Assembly (NCBI GenBank): GCA_033064195.1
Contig: JARBJD010000039.1
Span: 299,275 to 363,274 of the forward strand
Reading direction: 5' to 3'
DNA: 64,000 bases
DNA from: Blattamonas nauphoetae
Lineage: Eukaryota > Preaxostyla > Oxymonadida
Positions 19,579 to 30,793 of the stretch are shown piece by piece. The stretch's first letter is position 1; every line of letters begins with the position of its first letter. Made by a program: the position numbers and the translations under genes. The notes below the pieces were generated by a model. The model was not told the DNA's origin, searched no databases, and saw nothing but the letters and a program-made list of their open reading frames with translations.

Positions 19579-21589
19579 TCATGCAGGGTCAAAGGAGTGA
19601 ACTTTGGGCAGTGAGTCAGATAGAAGCCGATAATCGATTGAAGACAGAAATCGAATTTCAGATTCATTGATCACGGACAGTGGCACTTGGAGTGACTTTG
19701 CCCACCAATTATTTGCATGTGGAACGTCTACATTCATTTTTTCGGACAACATGCACGCTACCAACAAGACTGTTCCAAGATTTCGTTGGCAGAGAAGAGG
19801 TGTTTCATCCGGTCCATAGTGCTGTGTTCGCAATGAGAATCTCCGGAAAAGATTCAGTGCATGGATGATATCATGTATTGTCATCTTTGTCTTGTGCATC
19901 ACTTCAGAAAGGAACGAAGAAAAAACGTTGTCAAGCACTTTTATGTCGGGATAGAAGTCGTGTATTGAGTCGGAAAGTCCGACCACAAAACTACTGAGTT
20001 TCTGTGAGATTGAATGTAATGTATTTTGAGAATATATTTGGATATTGGACGACTTGGGCCCCCAGACATACAGTCGGTCGGACTGTTGAGTAATTTGTAA
20101 CTCGTCACATCAAACGTGCCACTGTAGAATTCTTTGTTTTCACGAAAATGAAAAAAGTGTCAAACCTCCGTCTAAGTCGTGTGTCGGTATTCGATGTTCT
20201 TTCAAAAAGATCATTCAGAATTTCATAGAACATTTCATACATCGTTGTTTTGCTCATTCATCACCTGTCTTTGTCATCGTGCTCTGAGAGAATGAGGAGA
20301 GGACTCAATTGGAAAAAATGAGACAATATTGGACGATACCGTGTCAACGTATTGTTGACCTATTGTGCTGTGCGCATTCAATGGTCTCATGCAATCAGCT
20401 TGCGAAAAACGACGAATCAGTCGAGGAGGAGAAAAATGGTCTACTTTCGTTGAATCTGAAACTGGAGTGCTAGACACGATAAAAGAGGACTAGATAAGAG
20501 ATATATCCTGAAATCAAACCTAAATTGTTGATAGAGAGTCTACAATAGCACATCGTTTGACAACCCAATCAACACACTGATATTCATTAGCAAGGTTGAA
20601 ATCTCAAGGTATCCCTCTCTTTGTCAGCTTTCCTGTGTAACTTTCTCAACCTGAGGCCTATATATTGGTGTTATCCCATTCATTAGTTAGAACGGGATTT
20701 GAATCACAACTCTTTGTCAACTCCTGTTTGACTACGAGGACGATGTCTTTTATCATCCAAATAACAGATTTAGTTTGAGACTTTAAACAATTTACTAATT
20801 CGACATACAATTTGAAAGTGTAGATTCCAAGATTGAGACAAGGAGTGAAATCAAAATTCGTGGATATTGGACAGATTCATCACACTTTAACAAACAATCA
20901 TTGAAGAACTCTCAATTCGGATGATCAGCATTGAATCGAGTCTCAGGAAATCAGATGATTGTGTTGATTGGGTTGTCAAACGATGTGCTATTGTAGACTC
21001 TCTATCAACAATTTAGGTTTGATTTCAGGATATATCTCTTATCTAGTCCTCTTTTATCGTGTCTAGCACTCCAGTTTCAGATTCAACGAAAGTAGACCAT
21101 TTTTCTCCTCCTCGACTGATTCGTCGTTTTTCGCAAGCTGATTGCATGAGACCATTGAATGCGCACAGCACAATAGGTCAACAATACGTTGACACGGTAT
21201 CGTCCAATATTGTCTCATTTTTTCCAATTGAGTCCTCTCCTCATTCTCTCAGAGCACGATGACAAAGACAGGTGATGAATGAGCAAAACAACGATGTATG
21301 AAATGTTCTATGAAATTCTGAATGATCTTTTTGAAAGAACATCGAATACCGACACACGACTTAGACGGAGGTTTGACACTTTTTTCATTTTCGTGAAAAC
21401 AAAGAATTCTACAGTGGCACGTTTGATGTGACGAGTTACAAATTACTCAACAGTCCGACCGACTGTATTTCTGAATAGATAATGTGGATTCCTTCACACA
21501 ATATGCTCTAAGGAAAAAGAGAGATGAAAAGAGAATGTTAATTGACGAAATAATGTTCGAAGATACTCGTACAACGATTCTGGATGCAT
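19579..21589 (-). CDS. PHO80/Pcl-like cyclin, copy 3, split by a 1.4-kb transposon
   Basis: A diverged duplicate of copy 1. Predicted exon 1 is 21589-21567 (MHPESLYE), the intron is 21566-21508 (59 nt, as in copy 1), and the rest runs 21507-21466 and then 20068-19579. The two pieces of exon 2 are separated by a TIR element (20071-21465). Counting one TA gives 555 nt, exactly the length of copy 1, and an open join IQKYVWGPKSSNIQIYS against IQKFTRKPKSSKIHIYS in copy 1. The cyclin box is intact (MTIHDIIHALNLFRRFSLRT; LLVACMLSEKMNVDVPHANN; FLSSIDYRLLSD). As it stands the gene is interrupted. Whether it is expressed depends on removal of the insert or an uninterrupted allele. Confidence 0.65.
20071..21465. 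mobile_element. Long-TIR element (505-bp arms), TA target duplication
   Basis: The arms 20071-20575 and 20961-21465 are essentially identical inverted copies around a ~385-bp centre. The outer ends CAGTCGGTCGGACTGTTGAG are flanked by TA on both sides (20069-20070, 21466-21467), as in Tc1/mariner-type MITEs. A 67-codon frame appears in each arm only because the arms mirror each other, and no transposase motif is present. Near-identity of the arms points to a recent insertion. Cyclin copy 1 provides a paralogous empty site. Confidence 0.9.
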
Positions 21590-21762
21590 CTAAATTAAAA
21601 GAAAGTCCGAGAATGGGGGAGGATTAGGTTTCAAGTAAAACGTTTGAAACAAGATGGGGTTACTTGAATGAAATGAATGTGGGAGAATATTAGTTCTGGC
21701 TGTATATCTCTGCATCAACACTCCAAGCAAGCTGATAGAACAGAAAATTTCTTTTTCCAGTT

Positions 21763-22621
21763 GGGTGATTCTAAATGAATTGTTACCCGCGTATTTTCTT
21801 CTGTCATATGAGCAGAAACTCAATACAATTTTCAGAGCGCTCATATTCTCCTTCATTCGACATGATTAAGGTGTTTTCCATTTTTCTGACTCTTCATCCA
21901 ATCTTTTCCGTCTGATTTCTTCTTTCAGCGATCCTTCTTCGCTCAAACTAACACGTTCCCCCAAAATTGTGCAAGTACCTCGTTCTAACACATCATTTGA
22001 AGCTGACCTCCATCGTTTGAACAGTGTATATATTCTCATCTTCGCTTTCCAAGTCCGTTTTATTTCAACTCAGATCTATCAATGACACTTGACATCTCTA
22101 TGTTTTATTGTGATTTCGAGTTTTTTCATCTCTTTTCCTTCAGCTGTATCATTCAGATCTGGTAGTCTCGTTCTTCTCTTCTCACAGTGAACTTGCGTTT
22201 TCTGATCTGCCTCCCTCCTCTGTAGCAAACCATTAAAAGTGTCGTTCCTTCATTTCCACGTCACAAACACGCCATTCTGACACACACCAGAAATTTCATA
22301 GAGATCTTTTATGTTTGAAGTGAGATATCCAAAATAAGCTTTTCACGGTTTTTTGGATGATATATGTTTTCAATTCGCATTTCTCTCACAAATCCGTTTT
22401 TTTATGTCGTTTACCACCACCTCTTTGATTTCTGAAACGTTGTGAAGAAAAAAAAGTGATAAAATGTCCAGATCCTATAAGAGCTCAATCGAACGCGATC
22501 AAAGCAAAATCTACAAAATTTAGCACTTTTCAGTCCTGAAAGCAGATGAATGCAAATTGTGCAATTTTTAATTTTTTGTAACGCACCATAGTGTAAAGTA
22601 ACATTTCATTTAGAATCACCC
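21763..22621. mobile_element. F-A: 859-bp TIR element with 4-bp target duplication
   Basis: The ends GGGTGATTCTAAATGAATTG and (inverted) GGGTGATTCTAAATGAAATG lie between direct repeats AGTT (21759-21762, 22622-22625). The interior matches the element at 36280-37137 in opposite orientation. There is no long frame. Ginger, Sola and Chapaev elements make 4-bp duplications, but without a transposase the superfamily is open. Confidence 0.85.
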
Positions 22622-22783
22622 AGTTGTGTGTGCACTCTCACTCCCTCCATCCACCAAGCGTCAAGCCAAACATTGCTTGGTTTCACTTGAGTAATGAAAG
22701 AATATCAAGTGACCATGAAATGACAAAAAACAAGACAACTCCAGTGATATCCAGCGAATCTCTCAAACCAAATGTGAGAAGAT

Positions 22784-23854
22784 CTAATCCCACTTTTCCA
22801 CAAAGAACGGAATATTTCCACCCAAATGATCAATCAGACATGCTCCGCTGGAGATGAAGAGACGTCCAAGGTCAGTGGTATAGCGGAAGTGGCAGAGTTG
22901 ATCTAATTCATCAGAAAGACCTTCAACACACAGTTTCTCCACAATTTGCTGTCCGCGCTTCTGAACAGTTGGATTACTCTTCTGCCATTGTGTGTGTCCA
23001 TCTAGAATCTTCGCAAAGAGGGTCTGTATGAGTGAACGTGTTTTGAGGAACACAAGAGTGTCGGTGAAGGCAAAAGCTACTGAAGACGACAACACGAATT
23101 GCGTCATCTCTTCGATGAAGGGTGAGAATTCAATGATAGTTCCAATCAACTTTGAGAGATTGGGACAGTACAGATAATCGTTACATCGGCGTCTGTTTTG
23201 GCAAGTGAATTCCAGAAACGGTCTGACGGGATGGAAGAACTTGTCGAGGAATGTCCGCTCGAATGCATCCATCGAGATGCGTCTGTGTTCGCAGATTTCT
23301 CGAGAATCAGTTGATGATGCACAGAAAAGGAAGCAGTTCACGATGGTCATCAAATACAGTGCAGGTTGTGCCACAAGATGCATTTCCTGTTCGTAGAAGG
23401 CTCGTGGGAGGAAGGTGAAGAATCCTGAGTCGATGAAATCGAAACAGGAGCACGCATTACACTTGATTGCAATGATGTAAAGAATGCGCAATGATGCATT
23501 GGCAAGCTCCTCATTGGATGAGGTGAGGAGCACCACAATCGACTCGGCTAAAGTATAATAAGGAGGCCACCATGACCAAACGAGGTCATGGAGAAGTTTG
23601 TCAGGTGTGATTGAATTGTGAGCTTTAGGTGTGATATTCCTCAGAAGAGTGCATGCTTGCCAGGTAGCATTCTCATCCAGATGGTTTCCTTCCTTGATGA
23701 AATCCACAAGTGATATGAACAGTTCTGAGGCTTTGGATATTGTTCTGATGGTTTTGGGTTCAATTGTCTGAAATAAGGGAGGCGGATCACGGAGTGGATC
23801 TGAATTGATGGAGTAGTTGGTATGATGTTGGGTAGAGTTCGAATTGTTTTTCAT
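22784..23854 (-). CDS. ARM/HEAT-like helical protein
   Basis: A single-exon frame of 356 aa from ATG 23854 (MKNNSNSTQHHTNYSINSDP) to TAG 22784. After a polar N-terminus of ~30 residues the protein is almost all helix with repeat-like hydrophobic spacing (SELFISLVDFIKEGNHLDEN; ESIVVLLTSSNEELANASLR; LVAQPALYLMTIVNCFLFCA). A Cys/Arg patch (FTCQNRRRCNDYLYC) stands out. This is the look of armadillo/HEAT scaffolds. I recognise no specific family and no enzyme motif. It is probably a protein-protein scaffold. It sits tail-to-tail with F-A, 162 bp away. Confidence 0.6.
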   Translation of the reverse strand: MKNNSNSTQHHTNYSINSDPLRDPPPLFQTIEPKTIRTISKASELFISLVDFIKEGNHLDENATWQACTLLRNITPKAHNSITPDKLLHDLVWSWWPPYYTLAESIVVLLTSSNEELANASLRILYIIAIKCNACSCFDFIDSGFFTFLPRAFYEQEMHLVAQPALYLMTIVNCFLFCASSTDSREICEHRRISMDAFERTFLDKFFHPVRPFLEFTCQNRRRCNDYLYCPNLSKLIGTIIEFSPFIEEMTQFVLSSSVAFAFTDTLVFLKTRSLIQTLFAKILDGHTQWQKSNPTVQKRGQQIVEKLCVEGLSDELDQLCHFRYTTDLGRLFISSGACLIDHLGGNIPFFVEKWD

Positions 23855-24126
23855 TTAGCATAGACTGTGGAGATCACTTTTTGATCGAGACCATTATCGG
23901 AATCCTAGAAAACAAAACTCTTGCTCACACCGTTTTAAACTCTGTCAACAATTTGAATAAAAGGGAAAGAGCCCAAAGGATGGATAAGTTAGTGAAAAAC
24001 AAAAGAGTCCAGATGATTCACATCAAAATGCACTTGTCATTCTGATGTTAACACTGGCTGAGTATGTTTCGGCCGAGTAGTGGCTTTGTGAGGTCCTCGT
24101 GAATCCAAAAGAGACGAAAACAGGAG

Positions 24127-27100
24127 TCACTGAGACTGAGAGACCATCACAAAGCAATCCTCACAAACAACCCTTCGCCGCAAAAGAAGAGGCTGTCTCT
24201 TGGACCACTTCACAAGAACAGCCGGTTTCCTAATTAGGCTGCCAGAGGAGTGTGAGAACGTGGTATTTACGATGTTCACATTCAAGCGACACTCTGACGC
24301 GACAGAGACGAACAGCGGTGTTGGTGATGTTTGCGAGGGTGTGAATGAAGAAAGCAACATGCGGAAGGAAGGCGGGTCTTTGGAAGTCGGTTTGGGAAGA
24401 ATTGATAGCGCAACGAGGGATGTGTCCTGTTTGAGAGAGTTGTTGGTCACTGCCAAAGAATCAAAGGAGATTTCGGAAGACGAGCATTCAAGAAACGAGG
24501 TGTCGAAAGAGTTGTTGGCGATGCTGGTGTTTTCGACGGAGAGGGAGTGGCAGTCGGAGAGGACGAAGACAGAAGACTTGAAAGAAGAAGAGAGGAACGA
24601 GGTGCTGGAGATTGTGTGTGAAGATTGTGCGGACACTAAGAAAGGTTGGGAGAGTGTGGTTCCCTGAACACGACACGAATCCACGTTGACAACGCCAAAA
24701 GAAGAAATGATGATACTATCGACGGATGCAGGAACGGAAAAGGAAAACGACAAGAAATGAAGAGCAAGGGCTGAGTCCCTCTCCACTCTGATCATCGATG
24801 ATGGGGCTGAGGAGAGATTCTCGAGGGAGACAACAAATGGACACAATCTGTCTGATTCAGGTGCAATCAGGACATCCGTGTTCGAAAGGATGATGGGCGA
24901 GGAGAGAAGGCCGCTGGAAGCGACGACGATATCGACAACACTTCCAGCTGCCTCCTTCACACCCCACTCGACAGTTCGGCAGTTTGTGGCCTTCATTTCT
25001 CCACACCCGGATTGATCTTTCCCGCTCTGTCCAACGAAAACTATCGAATCTGCTGTTCGAGAGGCACTGCCGAGAAGGAAGTGGAGGAGCGAGATGGAGC
25101 GAAGGGGAGAGCCCTGCTCTTCCGCCAAGTCGAGTCCCCACAATTTGTCAGCGTCCGAATGAACGCTGAGCGAGTTGAATGTTCCTGCCCACCTCTCCTT
25201 CGTCACCAGAGACGCAAAACCTCGCCCGGTCATGAACACCCACTTCCCATCGCCAGAACTGGTGCACGAGGATGTGAAGTTGAGCGAGGTCAGGCTGTAG
25301 GAACCAGAGTCGAGAGAGGAGAGGTCGACGCTGACGGCACCACCGGCGAGGGACGCCGAAGACGAAGCGAAAGACGACTGTGCGATGACGAGATGGCCTC
25401 CAGCGACAGTTGCTGACACACTGCCACCATTTCCGAGAGAAGAGCAGGACGTGAAGGAGCATTGGATGATTGTGAGCGAACTCGATGAACACAGTTCGGC
25501 ATGAATCGCTGAGCCATCAACAATCGTTGCTTCCGATCCTTTCTTGAACGACGAGAACGAACAGCTCGTCAATTCAACAATCCCAACATTCTTCAACCAC
25601 AATCCATGAGACTTCTTCGCTGTTGGCGATCCTCCAAATATCCATTTCTTCAGCTTCAGGTCGGGATATGTCGATGTTGATGTGTCTCCTTCAAGTCCTA
25701 TCCAACCACGATCTCCTCCATAAATCACTCTCATCGTCACTTCCTTCTCGCTTTCGTCGGTCAGCGATCCTCCTGACAGCCAGATCGGTGAGCTCGATCC
25801 AAAGTCCGTATTCTCCCCAAATGACAGGGTCTCAATCAACACATTTCCATCAGGAATGAAAAGGAATGATTGAAATTCATATTTTTGATACTTCTCGGGA
25901 GGTGTGATCACATCAACGTGCACATCTTTCAATCTCAGAATTCCGTTCGCTGTTGTCGAAACGAATGCAATGTTGCTGCTCCTCTGAGCCAGTTTCAGAT
26001 TGGTCTTGTCAAATGTCACTGACACGTCAATCAGAATGAAACTGTTCGGAGGTTCGTATTCCTGAGCTGTTTCCTTCTGCAGAACAATCGTCGCAAAAGC
26101 GTTCTTAGTCGATGCTGTTTTGATTGTGAGAGCAAAATCACGTGTTTCTGAAGGTGTTTCGAGTTTGGACTCTCTCGTCCACGTTGAAGTGTCCACGATG
26201 AAGACGGTTCTGACAGTGCCTTCCATCAGAGATAGGACTCTGTCAAGAGACATACAACGGTGCGATTCATCTCGGCAGCTGTTGGAGTCAGATGAGCCGA
26301 CGTCAGAAAGGAAGAAGTCAGTCGGAGGAGGATAGACCAGGTCGAAGAAAGAGGTTTGGTCGAAGCCGAGAGCATCTTTGTTTGGTAAGGCATTTGAAAG
26401 ATCAAAATCGAGTTTGCTGACGAGGTAGTCGTTCTCGAACGAGGTGAAAGAAATGAAGAGCCAGTTGCTTGTGCCACTCGAAGAGCATTCGGAGAAGGAG
26501 AGAGACGAGGAGCCTTTTGTGATGAAATAGCTCGATTTCTTGTCCGCCAGCGTCGATCCAGTGATGTCCAGACTGAATCCTCCGCCATTCCCATCCGAAG
26601 CACATTTCGCAAACGAACATCCCGAAACGGTCGCAACTCCGCTTCCCTCAACAACCATCGAAAGTGCTCCGCCGTTCCCACTCGACGAACATTTCGAGAA
26701 CGACGTTGTTTCACCTTCTTTTCCAATCGTTACGGTCTGGCCAGACATGATTTCCATCCCAACAACATGAAATCCTTCTGAATTCGATGAAATAGGTGTG
26801 TCTGACATCGATGTGAATGTTGTATCGAACAGATCAACTGTTCCTGAGCCAGAGATCAAATCACTCTTCAATTTAAACTTGCTCATCTCTCCTCCCGACA
26901 TCGTCAATGATCCTCCATCCATCAAAACAATCCCTTTCACTTCAGCGTTGTTCAGATCGATCGTGTTCACAGTCCAGATCAGTTCTCCATTTCCAGAAAT
27001 CATGAAAAGTCCTTTCGAATCAGAATACTCGGAGAATGGCAATGTGATCAACGAGATTGCGGCAACTCCTCCCGAAATCGCAAACAGTTCTGTTGTTCGT

Positions 27101-30100
27101 GTTGCGCTGGAATCAAGAAGCGAACTCGCTGAATCAATCGATAAACTTCCTCCATTCATCGCACAGAATCGTCCATTGAGTGGTGACGATGACGATCCAA
27201 ACGAACAACCAGCAACAATCAAAGATCCTCCTTCCAAAGAGATGAATGATTCTGTTCCTGTCCACGAAGCAAACTGAATCGTCAAACTGCTCAGGGTCAG
27301 CGTCGCTGTTGCCGAAAGTGAACTCTCTCCAGAGATTTGTCCATTTTGTCCGACCGTCAATGTTTCTGTGCCTTTTCTGCTCATAGTGCCTCCACAAACC
27401 CGTCAAAAATATATAAACCCGTTTTTATTCACCTAGACCCAGAATTCGAACTATAGTGGAAAAAAGTCATCTTATATATTCCTAGAAATGCATTGGTGAT
27501 GGTATTGAGAGAGAAATTGCACTTGATATTGATTGATGAAATGAGAATGGATCTAAAGAATGGGTAGTGAGGATGTAAGATGGCTGAAGAGCGCGTGTCC
27601 ACAGGGGATGACCGTGTCTCAGTCTCGATCTGTTGTCAGAACGAGAAGAAGACACAGAAGGACAGGACGACGAGATCCTGAAGAGGCAGAGAGAGACAAT
27701 GAAGAGAGAGGAGTGAAGAAAGATGGCAGAAGAGCAATAACGATGAGAAGAGGAGAAGAAACACAAACCACATTCTCGATGAAGTATTCCTTCATTTTGA
27801 ACGTTTCGAAGCATTCGCTGATCCTTCACATCTAGTCGAGAACGCTCTTCTGCCCATCCGTGTTCTCGTTGGCGGCGGTGAGTGAAGCGACGGTGCCGAC
27901 TTGGCTGGAAATGTATTTGTTGAACTTGCGAGCCTGCTCGACCACTCTCCGCTCCATCTCCTTCTGCTGCTTCTCCACGTCGTGTTCTGTCACCGGCTGC
28001 ATGTTCCGCTTCGATCGTTGTTTGCGAGGGGTCATGCTGGGCACGTGCTTGGCGGGCGAGAGAGGTGCGAGTGACAACTTCTTTCCCCTCTTCGTTTTGG
28101 CTGGCTAAGCAAGAGTGGGAACTTGGAGTGGCTGGATTGTCGTTTGGGACTGCAGATCGCTTCGGGTCCGCCGCAACTGTGTCTTGTTCACTTCCTCACC
28201 CTTCTCCAGCGCGTAGGAGTACTCTCTCACCTTTCTCATGTCACTCTCAGTGAAGTGCATCATATACGATCCGATCTTGTCGCCGATGTCGTCCAAGTAG
28301 TGCGGTTGGTGTGAAGTGACGCTGGCAGGCTTGAATTTCTCGATTGAGGAGAGTTGTGCAGCTGACTCGCTCACTCCAATACATTCTGTCTGCTTGTCGG
28401 TCGTGATGAGCCAGTCTTTGGAGAGAAGGCGCTCGAGTTCAGTTTTTTGGGAGAGGAGGGAAGAGGCCTCGGAGAAGAGGGTGTCGATACTGAAGGGAAG
28501 AAAGGAAAACAGAAAGGAGAATGATTGAGGAGAGAAGGGCATGAAAGAACGAAGAGCAAAGACGATGAATGAGATGAGATGCACACCGCTGGTTGGATTC
28601 GTCGAGTGACTGGTTTGTTGCGGTCAGGTTGGCTTTGAGTGTGTCTCGCTCAGTCGTGAGCTGATCAATGTTCGTGTTGAGTGTCTCGATGGAATGGCTC
28701 TTCTCTTTGTTCATCCCAATCCACTCATCCACCTCCCTCTTCGTCTCCTCCAACCGCGTGTTGTTCTCCCGCTCCATCTCCATCTTCTGCCTCGTCTACT
28801 CCAAACTCTTTTCCGGCGTGTTTTTGTCTGTGGCCAGCGAAGCTGCTCGAACTTGGAACTCTGACATTGTTTCGGTCAGTCGAGCGTTCTCCTCTGTGAG
28901 ACGAGTCAGTTCGGAGTGTTCCTCAGCCGAGACTGAACCTATTGTTCGTAGTTCTTTTTCATACTTCGCCTTGTCAGCCGAGCGCTGTCGTTCTACTTCG
29001 ACGAGTGTTGCTTTCAAAGAATCGATTATTCGCAACAGATCTGCATTCGATGCAGAAGATGCGGATGTGTCGACGAGTTGTTCTAATTCCTGTTTCAGAG
29101 ATGAGTCGACACTGCCATCCTTCTGCTTGACCACTCCAATCTGCTGTTCGGCATCACTGTCCAATTCATTTGGAGAGAGACGGTGCTCTTCGGCTGTTGT
29201 TGGTGCTCATGTGAACTGCCTCGTTGCGACATGTGCATCTGAAGACGTTGTTGGCGGGGTGTGTCGTGTCAGATCAGCCGGACGAGTTGTGTTTTCCTGT
29301 TTGGGTTTTGGGTCCAGTTCAATCAAGTCGCTGTTGTCAGAATCATCCTTCTTGTCCTCTTCCTTCCGCTCTGGCTCGTCCTGCTTCCCGCGAGGAGCAA
29401 TTGGTGGGTGGGTGGAGCAGGGTGAGGGGAAGCATAGCTCGCTTTGGGATCGGAGGGAGAGTTGCAACTGTTGCTCTTGTCGACTCGCTGGTCATCTGAA
29501 AAACACCCTGAGGTGGATGAAATGGGGTGATATCTTTGGTGACCTCGCTTTCTGGTGGGCCTGAGGCTGGATCACAAGGGTTCTGATGAGATGGATTCCT
29601 GGACCTGCCGGCGGGCGAGCTCGGTGGTGAGAGACCCTGCAAGAGAAGGAGTGCCGCGACGACTTGTGTGAAGGTGCGTATGAGCGTCTTCTCCGAGAAC
29701 TCCTTCGCGACGTCGATTGCGTGCCTCACTGACTGGCTGTCTGGGAGGTGGCCATGAAGTCGTACTCGGCGGCGTTGGAGATCATCTCGAGCGCGTTGTC
29801 CATGTCGCTGTACCTCATCAGTCCCGCGCATCACCAGTCGCACAAGGCCAGATGACGCCCCCACGGGCAAAGGTGGGCTGGCCAGAGTTCTTTGTATAGG
29901 ATTCATTGACTCGGCAACATGTGTTAAATCATGTAAAAGAGTGTCCAACATGATCTGAATGGTGATAAAGCAAGTTTACAACACGAATTGGTTGTGTCAC
30001 GGTTCGTGTGATATTCTCTTCATTCATGGACAAACATCGAACAATGGATGACTTTTAATCGTCTTGTGATGTTTGTTCCTCCAAATTCTCAATTAGATCT

Positions 30101-30487
30101 CCGGAGAACGAATTGATCATTGACTTTTGTGTTGGTGGTTGATGAGCTTGTCGATAGATGTGGTAATCTTCTGAAAAAATAGTGGTGGTGATGGAGAAGA
30201 GGTGGTAGACGGGAAATTAGACATCGACGATCTTATATTCTGAGAGAGAGGGGGAGTTGAAATTAGATACCCATTCTTTGAAATTGAGTTCGACACAATT
30301 TAAATCAGATGCAGATAACCTAGATATTGCAACTCGTTTCTAATTCACCTAACTTTGACTCACTGCTGAGATATTAGGATTATTAAGTTCTTTTCGAATA
30401 AAAACGGGTTTATATTTAAAAACGGGTTTGTGGAGGGTCTATCATCTGAATCAGATTGAGAAAGAAATGAAAGAGTGGCAGAGACAT
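24127..30487 (-). CDS. Secreted Ser/Gly-rich beta-helix surface protein, split by element E2
   Basis: The frame 27383-24127 codes for 1,085 aa of pectin-lyase-like parallel beta-helix sequence. There are many short Ser/Gly-rich rungs, such as SLEGGSLIVAGCSFGSSSSP, KCSSSGNGGALSMVV and SLTIIQCSFTSCSSLGNGGS, with Phe/Cys at stack positions. Upstream of E2 (27384-30441) the same frame, after dropping the element and one TCA target copy, continues to ATG 30487 with MSLPLFHFFLNLIQMSRKGT. The N-terminal part looks like a signal peptide. The joined length is 3,300 nt, divisible by three. Such proteins are expanded families at the surface of parabasalids and oxymonads and are thought to act in adhesion. 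No transmembrane anchor is seen at the C-terminus. The true start could lie further upstream (the frame is open to 30655) or beyond an intron. Confidence 0.6.
27384..30441 (-). mobile_element. E2: 3,058-bp TIR element carrying GC-rich cargo
   Basis: The ends TAGTGCCTCCACAAACCCGT (left) and TAGACCCTCCACAAACCCGT (right, inverted) are each followed by a second AAACCCGTTTTTATT block. The 3-bp duplication is TCA (27381-27383, 30442-30444). On the minus strand the first ~500 bp and last ~90 bp match element E3 at 39036-42236. The middle does not. The shared left part includes the start of a frame (MSNFPSTTSSPSPPLFFQ, compare MPDLPYNTTSPSQPQIG in E3). The TNA-type duplication fits PIF/Harbinger, but no transposase is recognised. 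Confidence 0.8.
27832..29467 (-). pseudogene. Cargo of E2: coiled-coil protein gene with in-frame stops
   Basis: On the minus strand one frame reads through acidic and coiled-coil sequence: SSLKQELEQLVDTSASSASN, KYEKELRTIGSVSAEEHSEL, RENNTRLEETKREVDEWIGM, NIDQLTTERDTLKANLTATN. An intron of about 96 nt (about 28494-28590, GTGTGC...TTCAG) leads to SIDTLFSEASSLLSQKTELE and YMMHFTESDMRKVREYSYAL. It ends near 27832 with RRVVEQARKFNKYISSQVGT. TAG (at 28796) and TAA (at 28105) break the frame, but coding character continues across both. The GC content is clearly higher than in neighbouring host genes. It resembles a captured eukaryotic coiled-coil gene in decay; the donor is unknown. If TAR were read as Gln it would be nearly intact. 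Confidence 0.55.
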
Positions 30488-30793
30488 GATTGATGACAAA
30501 ATGTAGTGAATACAGTTTTCCGGAATGAATGACCCATTTGTGGTTGCCATCGAGATGAGAGATAAGATCAAGCCCGCAGGATTTAAATGAGATCTAACAG
30601 TGTTTGACAGTCTTGAATAAGAGACGGGATGAGTAAAGTGAAAACAACGAAACACATGATCTGAGGCTAGAATAATCGTCCCAGGATCTCTTGTGATTGA
30701 TAGCGATTGAGGAGATGAACTCTGAGAGAAAACTAAAAAGTGTGGTCATGATCCTCGAATCGTCGTCCTTTTCCTGACCATCTTGTGACTACC

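Noticed and set aside
20274-21262. Identical 67-codon frames on both strands (20274-20477 minus, 21059-21262 plus)
   Set aside because: They exist only because the two arms of the inverted-repeat element mirror each other. No domain, and no sign of selection.
24127-27384. Many plus-strand and alternate-frame ORFs across the beta-helix gene
   Set aside because: Low-complexity Ser/Gly-rich sequence leaves other frames open. None shows family motifs.
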